40,690 bases of DNA, from positions 1 through 40,690 of the forward strand of contig CALKDI010000032.1 of NCBI GenBank assembly GCA_938084065.1, written 5' to 3'. The position numbers were made by a program, and so were the translations under genes. The notes under the pieces are model-generated. The model was not told the DNA's origin. It worked only from the letters and a program-made list of their open reading frames with translations, and ran no database searches. The number at the start of each line of letters is the position of its first letter. Positions within the stretch are counted from its first letter, which is position 1. The DNA comes from an uncultured Alphaproteobacteria bacterium. Its GTDB lineage: Bacteria; Pseudomonadota; Alphaproteobacteria; Bin95. Positions 8,707-17,571 of this stretch are shown here, piece after piece.

Positions 8707-9042
8707 TCACTTGTCACGGCAGGGATAAGCGGCAAACGCGCAGGTATGGGCGAACCTGCTGGTTTCGCCTGGCTGACGTTCGCAGGTGTGGCGTCCGCGT
8801 TTGGCCTTGGTAATGTCACAAAAGGTGTTTCCAAACAACTTCGTGCACTGACTAACCCAAGCTTGATCAGCCAGGTTTTTGGCGGCTTTTCTGCTGGAAA
8901 TCGGAAATTTCGTAGCATCGGTCGAAACGACTTGCAGCTTTTCCGAATGGCATTCGCGCGCGGCATCTGCCGTGGTGACAGTGGCGAGGCTGAATATCAG
9001 CGCGGCGGCCAATACAGCGATAGCGGAAAGAGCCTGGCGCAT
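8707..9042 (-). CDS. Hypothetical small secreted protein, six-cysteine mature domain
   Basis: 111 aa; signal peptide MRQALSAIAVLAAALIFSLATVTTADA; six Cys in the mature part. Confidence 0.65.
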   Translation of the reverse strand: MRQALSAIAVLAAALIFSLATVTTADAARECHSEKLQVVSTDATKFPISSRKAAKNLADQAWVSQCTKLFGNTFCDITKAKRGRHTCERQPGETSRFAHTCAFAAYPCRDK

Positions 9043-9139
9043 TTCTAGATCCTTCTCTGAAAACAGCTGTTGAGATGGTCCAAGCCAAGCCTAACCCGTT
9101 GGGCAGGACTGGGTCCAGCATGATCCCCGGGCCTTTCAA

Positions 9140-9159
9140 ATATAAAGAAATCGTTATAT
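9140..9159. promoter_or_regulatory. Putative operator (palindromic) upstream of the O-acetylhomoserine sulfhydrylase-like gene
   Basis: ATATAAAGAAATCGTTATAT; 18/20 identical to the site at 23258-23277 upstream of the ArsR-methyltransferase/metF operon. Confidence 0.65.
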
Positions 9160-9253
9160 AGATCGGGTAAACGGCGATTTTTTTGGCGCAATCGTTCGAA
9201 AATTGTGCTTACGTGCAGTCATCGTATCAATCAAAACTGCGGAGGCGCCTGCA

Positions 9254-10537
9254 ATGACGGCATCGAAACATCCCGAAACCCAAGTCCTACACGCCGGCTA
9301 TCGGTCTGACCCGGCGACGGGCGCTGTGGCTGTCCCGCTGTATCAGACGACTTCGTTCCAGTTTAACAGCGCGGAGCATGCGGCGAACCTGTTTGGCCTC
9401 AAAGAGCTGGGCAACATCTACACCCGCATCATGAACCCGACCAATGATGTGCTGGAGCAGCGCATTGCGGCGATTGAAGGCGGCGTGGCTGCCCTCTCGC
9501 TTGGTTCCGGTCAGGCGGCCAGCGCTTTTGCGATCCAGAATATTTGCAAGGCTGGCGACAATTTCGTGGCGTCGACCGACCTTTATGGCGGTAGCTGGAA
9601 CCTGTTTGCGAACACGCTGAAGGACATGGGCATCGAATGCCGCTTTGTCGATCCCAGCGATCCGCAGAATTTTGCCCGCGCGACGGATTCCAAAACCCGC
9701 GCGTACTATGCAGAAACCCTGCCGAATCCGAAGCTGGAAGTGTTTCCGATCAAGGAAGTGGCCGACATTGGCCGCCCGCTCGGCATTCCGCTGATCATGG
9801 ATAACACGGCAGCGCCGATCATCTGCAAGCCGCTGGAGCATGGCGCGGCCATCGTGATGTATTCGACCACCAAATTCATCACCGGCAACGGCACCAGCAT
9901 CGGTGGCATGATCGTCGATGGCGGCAATTTCGATTGGGAAGCTCACAAAGAGCGCCAACCCCATCTGAACACGCCAGACCCGTCCTATCATGGTGCGGTT
10001 TGGACGGAGGCGGTGAAGCCGCTGGGTCCGATTGCCTACATCCTCAAAATGCGCGTCACACTGTTGCGCGATCTCGGCGCGCCGATGGCACCGTTCAATG
10101 CCTTCATGGCGATCCACGGCCTAGAGACCGTCACCCTGCGCATGGAGCGTCACTGCGAGAATGCGATCAAGGTCGCCGACCGCCTGAATGGCCACCCGGC
10201 TATCGAAAAGGTGATCTTCCCCAGCCTGATGAGTGGCGAGGCTCGTCGTCGCGCTGATGCCAACTTGAAGGGCGGCTATGGCTCGTTGATGGGCATCGTG
10301 TTGAAGGGCGGCGCTGAAGCCGGCGCCAGTTTTATCGACAAGCTGCAGATGTTCTATCACGTCGCCAACATCGGTGATGCGCGCAGCCTGGCGATCCATC
10401 CGGCCACCACCACCCACAGCCAGCTTTCAGCTGAGGAGCAGGCGGCCACGGGCGTTACCCCCGGTTATGTGCGCCTGTCCATCGGTATCGAGCACATCGA
10501 CGACATCATCGCCGACCTGGAGCAAGCGCTGAGCTGA
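9254..10537 (+). CDS. O-acetylhomoserine sulfhydrylase / Cys-Met metabolism PLP-dependent enzyme
   Basis: Start MTASKHPETQVLHAGYRSDPATGAVAVPLYQTTSF; 'YTRIMNPTNDVLEQRIAAIEGG'; PLP-lysine region YSTTKFITGNGTSIGG. Confidence 0.92.
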   Translation: MTASKHPETQVLHAGYRSDPATGAVAVPLYQTTSFQFNSAEHAANLFGLKELGNIYTRIMNPTNDVLEQRIAAIEGGVAALSLGSGQAASAFAIQNICKAGDNFVASTDLYGGSWNLFANTLKDMGIECRFVDPSDPQNFARATDSKTRAYYAETLPNPKLEVFPIKEVADIGRPLGIPLIMDNTAAPIICKPLEHGAAIVMYSTTKFITGNGTSIGGMIVDGGNFDWEAHKERQPHLNTPDPSYHGAVWTEAVKPLGPIAYILKMRVTLLRDLGAPMAPFNAFMAIHGLETVTLRMERHCENAIKVADRLNGHPAIEKVIFPSLMSGEARRRADANLKGGYGSLMGIVLKGGAEAGASFIDKLQMFYHVANIGDARSLAIHPATTTHSQLSAEEQAATGVTPGYVRLSIGIEHIDDIIADLEQALS

Positions 10538-10563
10538 GCGCGGCTCTAGCTAAGACGAAGCAG

Positions 10564-10595
10564 GGGGCTCGCCATTTGGCGGGCCCCTTTGCTTT
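10564..10595 (+). terminator. Intrinsic terminator of the sulfhydrylase-like gene
   Basis: GGGGCTCGCC-attt-GGCGGGCCCC followed by TTTGCTTT. Confidence 0.85.
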
Positions 10596-10600
10596 CGGGT

Positions 10601-12010
10601 CTACATCCGCTCCCACAATTGGTGGGCCATGATGCCGACCTGGTCCTCGACCACCTGCATAGCGTCCAGGATCATGTCTTCGCGGAAGCGTTGGCCGATG
10701 ATTTGCACGCCGCAGGGGCGGCCCGCCACCAGGCCGATGGGGATGTTGCCGGCGGGCAGGCCCAGATAGTTGATGGAATAGCTGTACATCATCGCATCGA
10801 ACAGATCGCGCGCGCCCTCATACGTCTCGTCATGGTCGTAGTCGTACATGGGCCGCATGAAGAACGGAGAAAGCACCAGCGGCCATTCCTCCAGGAACAC
10901 GCTCCACTGGCGCACCATGGCGCTGCGGTTCGCGACCGCCGCCATATAGCCCTTGTAGTCGACCATGTTGCCGAAGCGGTAATAGGCGTCGAAAATATCC
11001 CGCACTGTCTTGCTGCCGTGCTGCTCCGCCAACGGGCCCAGGGTCTCCTTCAGTTCCAGCGTCACCGCATCCAGCCAGGCGTCTACCGCGGGCTTGATCG
11101 AGGGTGTCTCGATCTCCTCCACCTGATAACCGGCATTGCGCAGATAGTTGGTCGCCCGGTCGATGCCTGCGACGATGTCCGGATGGATCGGGTAGCCGTA
11201 GTTTTCCTTGGTCACCGCCACCTTGATCGGCCCTGGCAGCACCGGCCCCTCGAATGGCACCGGCGCCCAGAAGGGGTCGCGCACGTCGCGGTTGGCCATG
11301 ACCTTGGTGGCGAAGCGCACGTCGCGCACCTCCCGACAGATCGCGCCCTGCACGCTCATGAACTGCGAGAGCAGGCCCCGTTCCGCCGGCGCGCTGGGGT
11401 TGAAGGCGGGCACCCGGCCCAGGCCGGACTTCACCGTCGCCAAGCCACAGGCGGACGCCGGAATACGCAGTGAGCCGGCAATATCATTGCCATGATGGAT
11501 CGGCCCCATGCCCGCGGCACAGGCCGAACTCGCCCCACCAGACGAACCGCCGGGCGAGGCGCGGTCATCCCACGGGTTCTTGGTCCGGCCGTGCAGCGGG
11601 TTGTCGGTCGTCCCCCGCATGGAGAGTTCCGGCGTATTGGTTTTGCCGAAGATGATCGCACCGGCGTTCAAAAGGTTCTGCACCACAGGGGAGTTGCCCG
11701 GTGCGATGTTGTTCGCCAGCGCCGGCAGACCGTTGGTGTTCGGCGTGCCCTCATAATCGACATTGACCTTGATGGTCGTCGGAATGCCATGCAGCGGGCC
11801 CCAATGCTCACCACGCGCCAGCGCCTCGTCGGCCCGTTCGGCCTTGGCGATGGCCTTGTCGGAATAGTCATAGACGACGGCGTTGAGCTTGGGATTGGTG
11901 GTGTGGGTCCGCCCGATGACCGAGGTCATGACCTCAACGGCGGAAAAGTCCTTCGCGTCCAAACCCTTGCGCATGTCCACGGCAGAGAGTTTCCAGAGGT
12001 CGTCGGTCAT
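10601..12010 (-). CDS. Amidase (amidase signature family)
   Basis: 'GPLHGIPTTIKVNVDYEGTPNTNG', 'SPGGSSGGASSACAAGMGPIHHGNDIAGSLRIPASACG'. Confidence 0.95.
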   Translation of the reverse strand: MTDDLWKLSAVDMRKGLDAKDFSAVEVMTSVIGRTHTTNPKLNAVVYDYSDKAIAKAERADEALARGEHWGPLHGIPTTIKVNVDYEGTPNTNGLPALANNIAPGNSPVVQNLLNAGAIIFGKTNTPELSMRGTTDNPLHGRTKNPWDDRASPGGSSGGASSACAAGMGPIHHGNDIAGSLRIPASACGLATVKSGLGRVPAFNPSAPAERGLLSQFMSVQGAICREVRDVRFATKVMANRDVRDPFWAPVPFEGPVLPGPIKVAVTKENYGYPIHPDIVAGIDRATNYLRNAGYQVEEIETPSIKPAVDAWLDAVTLELKETLGPLAEQHGSKTVRDIFDAYYRFGNMVDYKGYMAAVANRSAMVRQWSVFLEEWPLVLSPFFMRPMYDYDHDETYEGARDLFDAMMYSYSINYLGLPAGNIPIGLVAGRPCGVQIIGQRFREDMILDAMQVVEDQVGIMAHQLWERM

Positions 12011-12074
12011 CGTCTCGGTCTTTCCATCAGGTTTGATCTGTTGCCACAGACGATAGCCGGCCTACTGTCCGCTA

Positions 12075-12728
12075 TCAAACCCGATGATCGCGCAAGGCCG
12101 CTGCGAGTTCTCCTGGACTGTCGACGATCGGGTTAGCGCCTGCCGCGGTCAACTCCGCCAGACCGCCATAGCCATAGGTCACGCCGATGGCCCGCATGCC
12201 GTTGTTGCGCGCGCCGGTGATGTCGTGGCGGCGGTCGCCGATCATGGTGGCGGAGGCGGCGTCTATGCCATGCTCTGCCAACACCCAGCGCAGAAGTTCT
12301 GTCTTGCCCGACCGCGTGCCGTCCAGTTCTGAGCCGCAGATGGCTTCGAAATAGGGCGAGAGGCTGAAATGGTCCAGGATCTGCACGGCATAGACTGTGG
12401 GCTTGCTGGTGGCGACGAACAGGCGGTGGCCAGCGGCTTGGCAGGCTGCCAGCACATTGGGAATGTCCGGATAGACTGCGTTCTCGAAGAGCCCGACGGT
12501 CCCGAACCGCTCGCGGTAGAGCGCCAGCCCTTGTTCTGCCAAGCTGGCATCATTCAGCAGGGTTTCAAAACTCTCCAACAGCGGCGGGCCAATGCACCAG
12601 GTCAGGTCATCGGCGGAGGGTGTGGGTCGGCCAAGTCGCTCCAGCGCGTAGCGGATGCAATTGGTGATCCCCAGCTTGGGGTCGGTCAGAGTGCCGTCCA
12701 GGTCGAAGCAGATTGTGGTTTGGGTCAG
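12075..12728 (-). CDS. HAD family hydrolase (phosphoglycolate phosphatase-like), apparent CTG start
   Basis: The ORF track starts too late (12578). The same frame extends to CTG 12726-12728: (M)TQTTICFDLDGTLTDPKLGITNCIRYALERLGRPTPSADDLTWCIGPPLLESFETLL...; DLDGT motif I intact; AGGAG 7 nt upstream; in-frame TGA just upstream. Confidence 0.85.
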   Translation of the reverse strand: MTQTTICFDLDGTLTDPKLGITNCIRYALERLGRPTPSADDLTWCIGPPLLESFETLLNDASLAEQGLALYRERFGTVGLFENAVYPDIPNVLAACQAAGHRLFVATSKPTVYAVQILDHFSLSPYFEAICGSELDGTRSGKTELLRWVLAEHGIDAASATMIGDRRHDITGARNNGMRAIGVTYGYGGLAELTAAGANPIVDSPGELAAALRDHRV

Positions 12729-12812
12729 CGCTCAACTCCTCGAATCCATCGCAGACCTTAGCCCTCGACCAAGGCGCAATGGAAGCGGGAGGGGGCGGTC
12801 TTTGGGAATGAT

Positions 12813-13313
12813 TTAACTCGGCACTGACCACTGATCATAGGAAATCTCGTTGAGATCAAGTGTTGTTCCGTGGCCGCGGGCAGGGCCGCGGGGCAAATCA
12901 GCAGCCCCGGCATACCCTTCCGTGCAAAACAGTTCGATCACATTCCGAGACGGATCAAGGAAGAACATCAGCGCTTCCACGCCCTGACGCGTCCACAAAT
13001 CTGAGGTGGGTATGCCACATGCGGTCAACCATTCCTTCATTTGGACCAATGCCTTTGGCCCAACATTGAAGGCGATGTGCGGGTATTCAGCCCCTTCGCT
13101 CATGAACGTACAGCCGATAGAGCCGATGCCGAACCGGATATTGGCGATTGTGAAAAAGGCGAAACCTTGGGTTTCAACGATCTGCTCGCACCCGATCACA
13201 TCACGATAGAAGCGGATCCCTTCAGCCAGGTCTCTGCATGGAAAGCTAACGTGATCGAAATGGTTGAATTTGGGAGGCCCAGTGACTTTCGAGCCGTTTG
13301 CGCCGTCAGTCAT
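12813..13313 (-). CDS. VOC (glyoxalase/bleomycin resistance/dioxygenase) family protein
   Basis: 'FNHFDHVSFPCRDLAEGIRFYRDVIGCEQIVE', 'ALMFFLDPSRNVIELFC'. Start placed at the ATG 13311-13313 with AAGGGA upstream; the ORF-track start (13346) is TTG. Confidence 0.88.
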   Translation of the reverse strand: MTDGANGSKVTGPPKFNHFDHVSFPCRDLAEGIRFYRDVIGCEQIVETQGFAFFTIANIRFGIGSIGCTFMSEGAEYPHIAFNVGPKALVQMKEWLTACGIPTSDLWTRQGVEALMFFLDPSRNVIELFCTEGYAGAADLPRGPARGHGTTLDLNEISYDQWSVPS

Positions 13314-13373
13314 CTCAAATTCCCTTTCATTGTCAACGTCTGTCAAAGCTATCCGTGAAACTAGAGTTCTGCC

Positions 13374-14933
13374 TCAACTCCAACCCAGGTCCTCGCCCGT
13401 CACCCAGGCGCAGTGGAAGCCGGTGGGGATGCGTTGGGGAATTTTGATGCGGGCGATGGGGCCTTGTTCGATGTCTTTTGCGTCGAACACATGGCACTCT
13501 GTCTGCCAGTCGCCGGTGTCGGTGACGAAGGTGACCAGATAGCCGTCGTCTTCCGGATCGTCCGCCGTCGCACCGACTTTGGGCGCGAACGGCGTCTCGT
13601 TGCCATAGCAGCCCGCGCCATAATCCCAGCGCTGGCGGGCACCGGTCTCGGTGTCATACTTGACCAGCGCGTCGAAGGTCTGGCAGTGGCCGACCACGCT
13701 GCCGGGCGTGTTGTCTACCAAGGGCAGGTATTGGTTGAACGAGTAGCGGCTCGGCAGGCCCAGAAAGTTCGGGTTCACCATTGGAAATTCGGTGTTCAGA
13801 TCGTCGATGGCGTGCTCCCGCACCTCGCCGGTCTTCATGTTCATCCGCCAGCGATAGAGCACGTGCGTGCGGTGGCGCTGGGCGATCATGCTGGCGAGCG
13901 GACCGTTCTCTGGATCGCGCTTGTAGAGCGAGGGGTCAGTCTGGCGGCAGCCATCCATGACAACCCAGTCGCCATCCTCCCAGCAATTGACGATGTGCAG
14001 AATGTAGCAGGGTTCAGCCTCGAACCAGCGCACATCCTCGGAGCGGCCATAGCGCGGGATCACACCGAAGCGGGCCGGCACGTCGTGGTGGAAGCGCAGG
14101 CGGCGTTTCTTGGTCTCCTGGAAGATTTTCTCGTCCTGGAAGAACGGCAGGTCGTGCAGGATCGCGTAGTTCTGGGTCATGCCCATGTCGTGCGGCAGGC
14201 GCGGGCCCGGCAGGTCGATGGGGACTTCATGCACCAGCTCGCCCTTCGCGTTAGCGACGCCGTAGGTCATGTATGGCGGCTTGTTGCTGTAATCGAAATA
14301 GATCAATTCGCCCGTGCGCGGGTCGGTCTTGGAGTGGGCGGAGAGGGTGTGGCGCAGTTTGCCGCCAAAATTTTCCGCGCCCTTGGTCTCCAGCGTAAAG
14401 GGGTCGATGGCGTAGGGCACGCCGGCCTGATACCAGAGGCTTAGCAGCTGGCCGTTGTAGAAGATGACGTCGGTGTTGGAGTTGTCCTTGATCGGCGAGC
14501 CGGGCAGGGAGAAATCGAACGGCCCCGCCATGCCTGGCCAGATAGCCTTGCCCGCTTCCGCTTCTTTCTCAAATGCCATCGTCCGCACCCATTTCGACGC
14601 GTACCAGGCCTTGCCATCGCGGAAATAGATGGCGTGCAGCATGCCGTCGCCATCGTAATAGTGGTAGGTATTGGCCGGTTTGTGCGCCTGGTTCGGGCCG
14701 TTGCGGAAATAGGCGCCGGCCAGATCCTTAGGGATTTCGCCAGCTAGGAGTTCCAGCTTGTCGGCGCTCATCTCGGTTGTGATGGGTGCGAAGTGCCCGT
14801 GCAGGTACGGGTGATCCACCTCCCAAATCCACTCCGGCACATCCGTCGGTGGCTGCCCTTTGGTGCCGAGTGGCTGCACATTTCGAACGGTGATGGGGAG
14901 AGACTGTTCGATAGTGGCTGGATCTAATGGCAT
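13374..14933 (-). CDS. Carotenoid oxygenase family protein
   Basis: 'AGAYFRNGPNQAHKPANTYHYYDGDGMLHAIYFRDG'; iron-ligand His contexts LPHDMGMTQNYAIL, RFHHDVPARFGVIPR, LHIVNCWEDGD, GFHCAWV. Confidence 0.93.
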   Translation of the reverse strand: MPLDPATIEQSLPITVRNVQPLGTKGQPPTDVPEWIWEVDHPYLHGHFAPITTEMSADKLELLAGEIPKDLAGAYFRNGPNQAHKPANTYHYYDGDGMLHAIYFRDGKAWYASKWVRTMAFEKEAEAGKAIWPGMAGPFDFSLPGSPIKDNSNTDVIFYNGQLLSLWYQAGVPYAIDPFTLETKGAENFGGKLRHTLSAHSKTDPRTGELIYFDYSNKPPYMTYGVANAKGELVHEVPIDLPGPRLPHDMGMTQNYAILHDLPFFQDEKIFQETKKRRLRFHHDVPARFGVIPRYGRSEDVRWFEAEPCYILHIVNCWEDGDWVVMDGCRQTDPSLYKRDPENGPLASMIAQRHRTHVLYRWRMNMKTGEVREHAIDDLNTEFPMVNPNFLGLPSRYSFNQYLPLVDNTPGSVVGHCQTFDALVKYDTETGARQRWDYGAGCYGNETPFAPKVGATADDPEDDGYLVTFVTDTGDWQTECHVFDAKDIEQGPIARIKIPQRIPTGFHCAWVTGEDLGWS

Positions 14934-14967
14934 CAGGCAGGCTCCTCGCATGGCGGTTGCGTAAAGC

Positions 14968-15195
14968 CTAGGAGAGGCCTGCCACTTTGCGCAAGGCCGC
15001 ATTCATGCGGGTCTGCCAGCCGCGCCCCTCTTTTTTGAAATGATCGATAACGTCGGGGTCGAGCATCATCGTTACTTGCCGTTTGCGCTGTTCCGGTGCA
15101 AGCGCCGGGCGGCCGCGCTTGGCTTCTTTGAAAAACTGCTCGTCCAGCTCCAAAGCTTCGCCGTCTTCGTCGATATAGGACCTATGATTTGTCAT
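14968..15195 (-). CDS. brnA: BrnA-like antitoxin
   Basis: 'EQRKRQVTMMLDPDVIDHFKKEGRGWQTRMNAALRKVAG', typical BrnA C-terminal DNA-binding segment; follows and overlaps brnT. Confidence 0.85.
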   Translation of the reverse strand: MTNHRSYIDEDGEALELDEQFFKEAKRGRPALAPEQRKRQVTMMLDPDVIDHFKKEGRGWQTRMNAALRKVAGLS

Positions 15196-15451
15196 ACAGA
15201 TTACCCTCGCGTGCATTGGCCTTTCGAAGGCTGATCAACCGGCAGAAACCGCCTCGCTCGATCCAGACTGCATCAAACAGCCGATCACCGATCCTGCCTA
15301 GTGAGACGAACCGCTCCTCACCATAGTTGCCTCGGGTATCCGCCCGGGTGAAAGCCGCATCCCAGTCAAAGCCGGTTATCAACGAGAGATCGACGCCGTG
15401 CTTCGTCAGATTGGTTCGACGCTTCTCTGCATCCCATTCGAACGGTCCCAT
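15182..15451 (-). CDS. brnT: BrnT family toxin
   Basis: 'FEWDAEKRRTNLTKHGVDLSLITGFDWDAAF...EERFVSLGRIGDRLFDAVWIERGGFCRLISLRKANAREG'. Start at ATG 15449-15451. Confidence 0.88.
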   Translation of the reverse strand: MGPFEWDAEKRRTNLTKHGVDLSLITGFDWDAAFTRADTRGNYGEERFVSLGRIGDRLFDAVWIERGGFCRLISLRKANAREGNLYDKS

Positions 15452-15462
15452 CAATCATCCTG

Positions 15463-15482
15463 TTTAATATAGGTATATTAAA
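15463..15482. promoter_or_regulatory. Palindromic putative operator of brnTA
   Basis: TTTAATAT-aggt-ATATTAAA, perfect 8-bp arms, ending 11 nt upstream of the brnT ATG. Confidence 0.6.
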
Positions 15483-15507
15483 TTAAAATGTCCATGGCTG
15501 AAATTCC

Positions 15508-16479
15508 CTACCGCCGCAACCGCGGGTTCAGCACGTCCCTTAACTGGTCGCCGATCAGATTGATGGAGACGATGGTCAGCAGCAGGGCGACGCCGGGGAA
15601 GAAGCTGATCCAGTATTTGCCAGTCAGCATGTAGTCGAAGCCGTTGGCGATCAGCAGACCCAGGGATGGCTCGGTGATGGGCAGGCCGATGCCGAGGAAG
15701 GACAGGGTGGCCTCCAGCGCGATGGCGCTGGCGACCTGCACCGTACCGACCACGATCAGCGGCGGTAGCACGTTCGGCAGCAGGTGGCGCAGCAGGATGC
15801 GCCAGGAAGAGAGGCCCAGCGCTTTGGCCGCCGCGATATACTCCCGTTCGCGCTCGACCAGGGCGCTGGCGCGCACGGTGCGGGCGTAATAGGCCCATTG
15901 CACAATCACCAGGGCGATGATGATTTTGTCGACGCCCTTGCCCAGGATCGCCAGCAGCATCAATGCCACCAGGATGGCCGGGAAGGACAATTGCAGGTCG
16001 ACCAACCGCATGATCGCCGCCTCGATCCTGCCGCCGAAATAGGCTGCGGTTAGCCCGACGATAGCGCCTAGCACCAGGGCGATGATGCCACTGAGTGCAC
16101 CAACGGCCAGACTGATGCGCAGGCCATAGAAGATGGCGGACACCATGTCCCGGCCCTGATCATCTGTGCCCAGCCAATAGGTCGTGGCGCCGTCGAACGT
16201 GGTGCTGCCGGGTGCTAAGCGGCCGTCCATAATATCGATCTGTCCCAGGTCATACGGGTTTTGTGGTGAGATCAGAGGGGCAAAAACCGCTACGAACAGG
16301 ATCACGGCGAACACGAAGAACGCGACAATGGCGATCTTGCTCTCGCAATATTCGGAGAGAAAGCGCTGGAATGGCGTTTCCACCACGTTTGTCGCCGCTA
16401 ATCGCGCGGGTTGGGCGGCTGCAGTTGCGGCAGTTTCGATTGATGCCGGCTCCGCCGTCTCTTTGGGGTCGCTGCTCAT
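15508..16479 (-). CDS. ABC transporter permease (DppC/OppC type)
   Basis: 'TYWLGTDDQGRDMVSAIFYGLRISLAVG', EAA loop 'EREYIAAAKALGLSSWRILLRHLLPNVLPPLIV'. Confidence 0.93.
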   Translation of the reverse strand: MSSDPKETAEPASIETAATAAAQPARLAATNVVETPFQRFLSEYCESKIAIVAFFVFAVILFVAVFAPLISPQNPYDLGQIDIMDGRLAPGSTTFDGATTYWLGTDDQGRDMVSAIFYGLRISLAVGALSGIIALVLGAIVGLTAAYFGGRIEAAIMRLVDLQLSFPAILVALMLLAILGKGVDKIIIALVIVQWAYYARTVRASALVEREREYIAAAKALGLSSWRILLRHLLPNVLPPLIVVGTVQVASAIALEATLSFLGIGLPITEPSLGLLIANGFDYMLTGKYWISFFPGVALLLTIVSINLIGDQLRDVLNPRLRR

Positions 16480-16480
16480 A

Positions 16481-17458
16481 CTATTTTCCGGCTCCAGAAA
16501 CGCGAACCCGTGGGTCCAGCAGCGAATAGACGATGTCGACCAGGAAGTTTATCGTCACGAACAGCAGCACGGTCAGCATCAGGTAGGCGACGACGATCGG
16601 GCGGTCGAGCACTTGGATCGACTCGATGATCAGCTTGCCCATGCCGGGCCAGGCGAACACGGTCTCGGTCACAACGGAGAACGCGATCAGTGAACCCAGT
16701 TCCAGTCCCAGCACGGTTACCACCGGAATCAGCGTGTTCTTCAGCACGTGCACCAGGGTGATGCGCCGCTGGCTCAACCCTTTGGCGCGGGCGAACTTGA
16801 TATAATCCTGCAGCATGACTTCGCGGGTGCCGGCGCGCGACAGGCGGATGACCAGAGCGATGTTGGTCAGGGCCAGGTTGACGGCGGGCATGGCGAGGTG
16901 GGTGAGGCCATTCCAGGTGAGGAAGCTCCACTCTATGCCGAAAACCTCCACCGTATCGCCTCGGCCCGTGGATGGCAGGATGCCCAGCATTACGGCGAAC
17001 ACCATGATCATCATGATGCCGACCCAAAAGGTGGGCAGCGAGAAGCCCAGGATAGAACCCGAAACAATCGACTTGCTGACCCAGGAATGCGGCTTCGTGC
17101 CTGCATACATACCCAGGGGCACGCCCAGCACGATCGATAGGAACATCGCCGCGCCGGCCAATTCCAGTGTTGCTGGCAGGCGCTGGGCAATGAGTTTAAG
17201 GGCTGGTTCGCCCCAGACGAATGAGATGCCGAGGTCGCCCTCTAGGGCATTGCTCAGAAAGACGAAAAATTGTTCATGCAAGGGCAGATGCAGGCCGAGG
17301 GCGCGGATGGCCTGCTGGTATTCAGCCTCTGTGAATTCTGGGTTGATCAGAATGTCGACGGGATTGCCGATAACATTGACGCCAAAAAACACGATCACAG
17401 CCATGACAAACACAACGGCGATGGCTTGAGCTAGTCGCCTAGTGAGATAGGCCCACAT
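16481..17458 (-). CDS. ABC transporter permease (DppB/OppB type)
   Basis: MWAYLTRRLAQAIAVVFVMAVIVFFGVNVIGNP; EAA loop 'QDYIKFARAKGLSQRRITLVHVLKNTLIPVVTVLG'. Confidence 0.93.
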   Translation of the reverse strand: MWAYLTRRLAQAIAVVFVMAVIVFFGVNVIGNPVDILINPEFTEAEYQQAIRALGLHLPLHEQFFVFLSNALEGDLGISFVWGEPALKLIAQRLPATLELAGAAMFLSIVLGVPLGMYAGTKPHSWVSKSIVSGSILGFSLPTFWVGIMMIMVFAVMLGILPSTGRGDTVEVFGIEWSFLTWNGLTHLAMPAVNLALTNIALVIRLSRAGTREVMLQDYIKFARAKGLSQRRITLVHVLKNTLIPVVTVLGLELGSLIAFSVVTETVFAWPGMGKLIIESIQVLDRPIVVAYLMLTVLLFVTINFLVDIVYSLLDPRVRVSGAGK

Positions 17459-17512
17459 GGGAATGACCCTTGTCAGTCAGGGGTGATGGCGGAGGTGGTG
17501 GAAAGGTCAGTA

Positions 17513-17562
17513 CAAAGAAAAAGGGCGCGGACCGGATTGCAAACCATCCAGTTGCCGCGCCC
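17513..17562 (-). terminator. Terminator/attenuator between substrate-binding protein and permease genes
   Basis: Minus strand GGGCGCGG ... CCGCGCCC then TTTTTCTTTG; arms at 17523-17530 and 17555-17562. Confidence 0.7.
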
Positions 17563-17571
17563 CGTTTCAGC

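Noticed and set aside
9130-9253. Possible SAM-II/SAM-V riboswitch before the sulfhydrylase-like gene
   Set aside because: I looked for the compact pseudoknot consensus typical of alphaproteobacterial SAM-II elements and could not match it; the palindromic operator is a better explanation. A covariance-model search would be decisive.
9287-10117. 276-aa minus-strand ORF
   Set aside because: Antisense to the sulfhydrylase-like PLP enzyme.
10589-11473. 294-aa plus-strand ORF
   Set aside because: Antisense to the amidase; His/Arg-rich shadow ORF without motifs.
13413-14444. 343-aa plus-strand ORF
   Set aside because: Fully antisense to the well-supported carotenoid oxygenase gene; a shadow ORF from high-GC codon bias with no recognisable motifs.
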